Source: Gemmatimonadota bacterium (GTDB lineage Bacteria > Gemmatimonadota > Gemmatimonadetes > Longimicrobiales > Gaopeijiaceae). Taken from it: a stretch of 64,000 nucleotides of DNA. Within the stretch, counting starts at the first letter, position 1, and each line of letters opens with the position of its first letter. Below the pieces are notes generated by a model that made no database searches, was not told where the DNA came from, and saw only the letters and a program-made list of their open reading frames with translations. The translations under genes were made by a program, and so were the position numbers. The DNA lies in NCBI GenBank assembly GCA_016873995.1, contig VGVR01000001.1, positions 153,616-217,615 of the forward strand. Reading direction: 5' to 3'. This document shows, piece by piece, positions 61,077 to 64,000 of the stretch.

Positions 61077-62797
61077 GCCTTGGCCTCCGAGCTCGCTGCG
61101 ATGTGCGCCGGACTTCCCGGCAGGTAGATGACGAACTGTGCTCCGCCGTCCGGGCCGCTCTCCACGAACGTGGCGCCTTGGTGGGCTTCCACCGCGCGGT
61201 GGACTACGGACAGGCCGAGTCCGCTCCCCTTGGGCTTGGTGGTGAAGAAGGGGTCGAAGATCCGCGCTTGGACCTCCGCGCTGACTCCCGGACCGCTGTC
61301 CGAGACCGTGAGCTTGACGGGATGCTCGATGTCCGTGCCTCGAGGTCTCGCCTGCTCGCCCTCGTCGGCGAGCGACACCACCACACGTCCACCGGGACCC
61401 GCCGACTGAGCCCCGTTCAAGACCAGATTGAAGACCGCGCGGTGCAGCAAGTCGGCGTCTCCCACCACGTGGATCGGCCCCTCGTCCAGTCGATCCGCGA
61501 TGTCCACCCCCGCCGCGTCAGGATGCTGCTTCGCCACCACCAGGCAGCCGCGCACCACCGCATGCAGGTCGATCTCGTCGCGCGCGCTCATCTTCAGGCC
61601 CGAGAACTCGAGGAACTCGGTGAGCAGCCGGCTCAAGCGGTCGGACTCGGTCAGGACGAGACGCTCCAGCACCGCGCGGTCGTTGGCAGAAGTCTTCTTG
61701 CCGGCGAGCTGCTCGACGGAGCTGCGAATCGAGGCGAGCGGATTCTTGATCTCGTGCGCCAGCGAAGCCGAGAGCGTCGCCACGGCCTCGAGGCGTTCGG
61801 CCCGCACGTTCAGCTCCTCCAGGCGCTCGCTGTTGGTGATGTCCTGGAAGAGCGCGGTGACCGAAGGCGCCTCCGCTCCTCCCCGCTCCAGCACCGCGGT
61901 GCTCACGCCGATCTGCACGTCGCCTCGCTCGTTGGCGGCACGCACGCGGGCGCGTGTCACGGAGCGCCGCGTCCGGATGGCACGGTCGAGGATCCCGCCC
62001 ATCCCGGGCGCGACGCGCTCGAGATCGGTCAGAATGTGCTCGCCCTCCCGGCCGCGCAGATCGAGACCGAGCAGTTTATCCGCCGCAGGGTTGGCGTACG
62101 CGAGCCTGCCCTCGCCGGTAACCGTGATGACACCCGTGGAGAGGTTCGCCAGGATGTCTCCCGTATCCAGACGCAGCTGCTGGAGCTGGGAAGTCATGGC
62201 CCCGAGCTCCTGCCCAGCACGGCGCACCCGGTCCCCGACCAGGCCGGTGATCACGGCAACGACCGAGAAGAGACCGATGCTCAGTGCGACGTTCTGGGTG
62301 AACGCCCCCTGATGCCCCCAGGCGAGGTCGGCGAAGTACGCAATGCTCACCAGGCCACCGATGAGCACGCCCCCAGGGAGCGGTAACAGAAGGGCGCCGG
62401 CGCAGATGACCAAGATGTAGATGGAGGCGAACCCGCTCGTAGCGCCGCCCGTCACGTGCACGATCCCGGTCACGAGCAGCACGTCGAGGATGACGTGCGC
62501 GTAGAGGAAGTTCTTGCTCGGCTCGCGCCCGAGCCAATCGGTCACCCAGAACGACGTCGCGGTGGCCACCAGCGCCACCAGGAACATCACCACCACGATG
62601 AGCGTGTCCTGACTGCGCGCCTCGTTCCACACGATGAGCGCGCCGGCGAGAATCCCCGCGACGAGGGTCAGCCGGCCGACGTAGAGCCAGCGCAGCAGGT
62701 TCCGCCCGAGCGGGAGGGGCTCGGCCGCGGAAAGTGACGGTCCCTGGTGCCTCAGCTCAGTCACGTGCCTCCCCGTAGCGGGACGGCCCTCCTCCAC
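61073..62797 (-). CDS. pilS: PilS-type sensor histidine kinase
   Basis: A 574-residue kinase with six N-terminal membrane helices (about 35-190), a PAS domain (about 205-320, DILANLSTGVITVTGEGRL), an HisKA domain with the H-box SASLAHEIKNPLASIRSSVE, and an ATPase domain with NLVLNGAQSA (N box), DSGPGVSAEV (G1), FDPFFTTKPKGSGLGLS (F and G2). The GTG at 62797 has GAAGG upstream and is preferred; a second GTG at 62764 is possible. It controls PilR. Confidence 0.9.
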   Translation of the reverse strand: MEEGRPATGRHVTELRHQGPSLSAAEPLPLGRNLLRWLYVGRLTLVAGILAGALIVWNEARSQDTLIVVVMFLVALVATATSFWVTDWLGREPSKNFLYAHVILDVLLVTGIVHVTGGATSGFASIYILVICAGALLLPLPGGVLIGGLVSIAYFADLAWGHQGAFTQNVALSIGLFSVVAVITGLVGDRVRRAGQELGAMTSQLQQLRLDTGDILANLSTGVITVTGEGRLAYANPAADKLLGLDLRGREGEHILTDLERVAPGMGGILDRAIRTRRSVTRARVRAANERGDVQIGVSTAVLERGGAEAPSVTALFQDITNSERLEELNVRAERLEAVATLSASLAHEIKNPLASIRSSVEQLAGKKTSANDRAVLERLVLTESDRLSRLLTEFLEFSGLKMSARDEIDLHAVVRGCLVVAKQHPDAAGVDIADRLDEGPIHVVGDADLLHRAVFNLVLNGAQSAGPGGRVVVSLADEGEQARPRGTDIEHPVKLTVSDSGPGVSAEVQARIFDPFFTTKPKGSGLGLSVVHRAVEAHQGATFVESGPDGGAQFVIYLPGSPAHIAASSEAKA

Positions 62798-62830
62798 AGG
62801 CGGCCTTCACCCTCGCGACATCTCGCAAGA

Positions 62831-62846
62831 TGCAAGGAGCCGACCT
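62831..62846 (-). promoter_or_regulatory. Possible sigma-54 promoter of pilS-pilR
   Basis: On the minus strand AGGTCGGCTCCTTGCA has GG and GC 12 bp apart with a perfect TTGCA, but the -24 side is poor (TGGCAC not matched). It would start near 62820, about 24 nt before the pilS GTG. Autoregulation is possible but unproven. Confidence 0.3.
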
Positions 62847-62956
62847 GGCAGTCTGCAAGATAGGGCGCTGAGGTGGAGATCCCAAGCGTAGTCGATCCCG
62901 TCGCTGTGGGGCGTGGCACCTGCAACGGTGGGCACCCGCCACGGTTCCTCGACCGC

Positions 62957-63766
62957 CTAGTCCTCGAGTGGGACGCCCAAGACCTGGCCCACGAAGATGC
63001 GGCTGCTCGGCAGCTGGTTCGCGACGCGCAGCTCTTCGACGGTCGTGCCGTGGCTACGCGCGATCGTCCAGAGGGAATCGCCGCGGCGCACCTTGTACTC
63101 TAGGCGCTCCTCGGGGGCAGGGTCGGCGGCCACGACCTGTACAGTCGTCTGAGGTGTCGGCTGGCGCGACTGGAGCGCAGCGACGTACGCTGCGTATTGC
63201 CGCGGGAAGATGGCCACGTGGTAGTGGACCGGGAACCGTTCGAGCGTCGCCTCGGCGACTCCCGCGCGCTCGAGGCTCAGCAGGACTCCCTCGAGCCACG
63301 CGCGGCAGCGCGGAGCCTGCGGCCGCCTCAGGTCGAGCGCCATGCCCGTCGGGTGCACCGATCGGTCCGACGCGTTGGCTGGTTGCCCGGACGTAGGGCG
63401 CGTCAGGCTCGTGACGACCAGCTGCTCACCGCAGTTGGCGCGGTATTGAGCACCCAAGCGGCGGACGAAGAGCTCCACCTCCGGGCGCGCGTAGGGGAAG
63501 GAAACGCCGCGCAGTGTGAAGTCACCGTTCGGCTGAATGCGAACGAGCCACCCCTTCGAAGCGAAGAAGCGGACCCGCTCACCGGTGTCGAGAAAGGAGT
63601 AGTCGTGCTGCCGGGCGATGACGTTCTGCCGGTCGACCGAGGCCGTCGAGCCCCGCAGGCTCTGGGCCGCTACCGCGTGCGGCGCGAGCGCGGCGGCCAC
63701 GACCAAGCACGCACCGACGGGAATACGTCGGCGCGGCCGGGGCGAACGGGAATACTGGACGTACAT
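62957..63766 (-). CDS. Secreted LysM protein with LAS-type (DUF5715-like) peptidase fold
   Basis: A 269-residue exported protein (signal about 1-35, ending AVAAQ). The middle domain has SLTRPTSGQ, HPTGMALDLR (His138 and Asp145) and HYHV (His181 and His183), matching the H-x(6)-D...H-x-H zinc pattern of LAS metallopeptidases (VanY/MepA-like, DUF5715). A LysM peptidoglycan-binding domain closes the protein (about 224-266, YKVRRGDSLWTIARSHG). Its role is probably cell-wall remodelling. It is not linked to neighbours by overlap. Confidence 0.85.
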   Translation of the reverse strand: MYVQYSRSPRPRRRIPVGACLVVAAALAPHAVAAQSLRGSTASVDRQNVIARQHDYSFLDTGERVRFFASKGWLVRIQPNGDFTLRGVSFPYARPEVELFVRRLGAQYRANCGEQLVVTSLTRPTSGQPANASDRSVHPTGMALDLRRPQAPRCRAWLEGVLLSLERAGVAEATLERFPVHYHVAIFPRQYAAYVAALQSRQPTPQTTVQVVAADPAPEERLEYKVRRGDSLWTIARSHGTTVEELRVANQLPSSRIFVGQVLGVPLED

Positions 63767-63884
63767 CGAGTCGGCTCGGCGTCCCTGCAGTGGCTCCGGA
63801 GATCCTTCGCCACATTAGTAAACAGATGTTTCGGGACGCACAAGAATGACGGTGCAGGCTCCGTGCCGGGCCACTACCCGGCTA

Positions 63885-64000
63885 GTGGACTGTAACACGT
63901 GAACGTTAAGCGACGCGGATGTGTCGGCTGGGGTCATCGTAGGTCCACTTGATTGGCCTGGGGTCGTCGTTGTAGCGGTGGATATAGGTCATGATGCGAC
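63885..64000 (-). mobile_element. Right-edge fragment of an IS630-like insertion sequence
   Basis: The transposase end lies within this segment. A TA dinucleotide at 63883-63884 directly precedes it, as expected for IS630/Tc1-mariner elements, which insert at TA. The left boundary at 63885 is inferred, and the rest of the element lies outside the window. Confidence 0.5.
63906..64000 (-). CDS. IS630-family transposase, C-terminal end (cut by window edge)
   Basis: The last 30 residues (from the edge to a TAA at 63906-63908) read IMTYIHRYNDDPRPIKWTYD and end PSRHIRVA. The Y-N-x-x-P-x-P-x-K-W-T pattern is the usual C-terminus of IS630-type DDE transposases. The catalytic DDE residues lie to the right and are not visible. 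Confidence 0.7.
   Translation of the reverse strand, partial: RIMTYIHRYNDDPRPIKWTYDDPSRHIRVA

Overview
This is a GC-rich chromosomal window from a Gram-negative (diderm) bacterium. The envelope is shown by a PilQ secretin, several lipoproteins and a rhomboid protease. The F-type ATP synthase order, the Ig-like secreted proteins, a LysM/DUF5715-like protein and a cytochrome c/copper-monooxygenase cluster suggest Gemmatimonadota. That placement is inference from gene content; no rRNA is present to test it. Most genes are tightly packed, and many junctions are 1- or 4-bp stop/start overlaps (ATGA, GTGA, TGATG), so translational coupling is the rule.

Layout. 1-4585 (minus): atpZ-atpI-atpB-atpE-atpF-atpH-atpA, with atpA running off the left edge. 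4752-7810 (plus): MoxR ATPase, a CNNM/CorC-type CBS protein, gamma carbonic anhydrase and a small zinc ribbon. 7828-11465 (minus): a MacB/LolD-type ABC ATPase and a 969-residue FtsX-type permease. 11574-15613 (minus): a three-gene secreted/membrane redox cluster made of an unrecognised secreted protein, a cytochrome c fused to a type II copper monooxygenase-like domain, and a membrane-anchored protein with faint M29-like motifs. 15780-22605 is the accessory and decaying part: a propeller remnant, an HNH/DUF222 gene with a stop and a frameshift, a methyltransferase, an intact prepilin peptidase, and an Ig/DUF11 surface protein broken several times. 22606-27334: SpoU rRNA methylase, ThiD, and a rhomboid-NupC-PNP operon.

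27515-38231 (plus) is proteostasis: dnaK, htrA/degP, tRNA-Leu(UAG), tig-clpP-clpX, then lon-engB-lipoprotein. 38213-44380 (minus): hslV-hslU-argF-gcvT-moaB and a sigma-54 activator with a degenerate receiver. 44598-51073 (minus): aroC-aroK-topA-trmFO-xerC. Two near-identical palindromes lie between these last two operons.

51174-62797 (minus) is a type IV pilus region: pilS-pilR, a polyprenyl-phosphate-sugar synthase-like GT2, a TMTC-like GT-C/TPR glycosyltransferase, pilA, pilM-pilN-pilO-pilP-pilQ and an Ig-like lipoprotein. A good sigma-54 promoter (TGGAACCGCCCTTGCC) lies upstream of pilA, next to the PilSR system expected to use it. PilD, which would process PilA, is at 18176-18979. The right edge holds a LysM protein and the 3' end of an IS630-like transposase.

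The main items for follow-up are the cytochrome c/copper-oxygenase/M29-like cluster, the glycosylation pair embedded in the pilus regulon, the paired palindromes upstream of hslV, the 60-bp tandem repeat inside nupC, and the concentration of broken genes between 15.7 and 22.6 kb.
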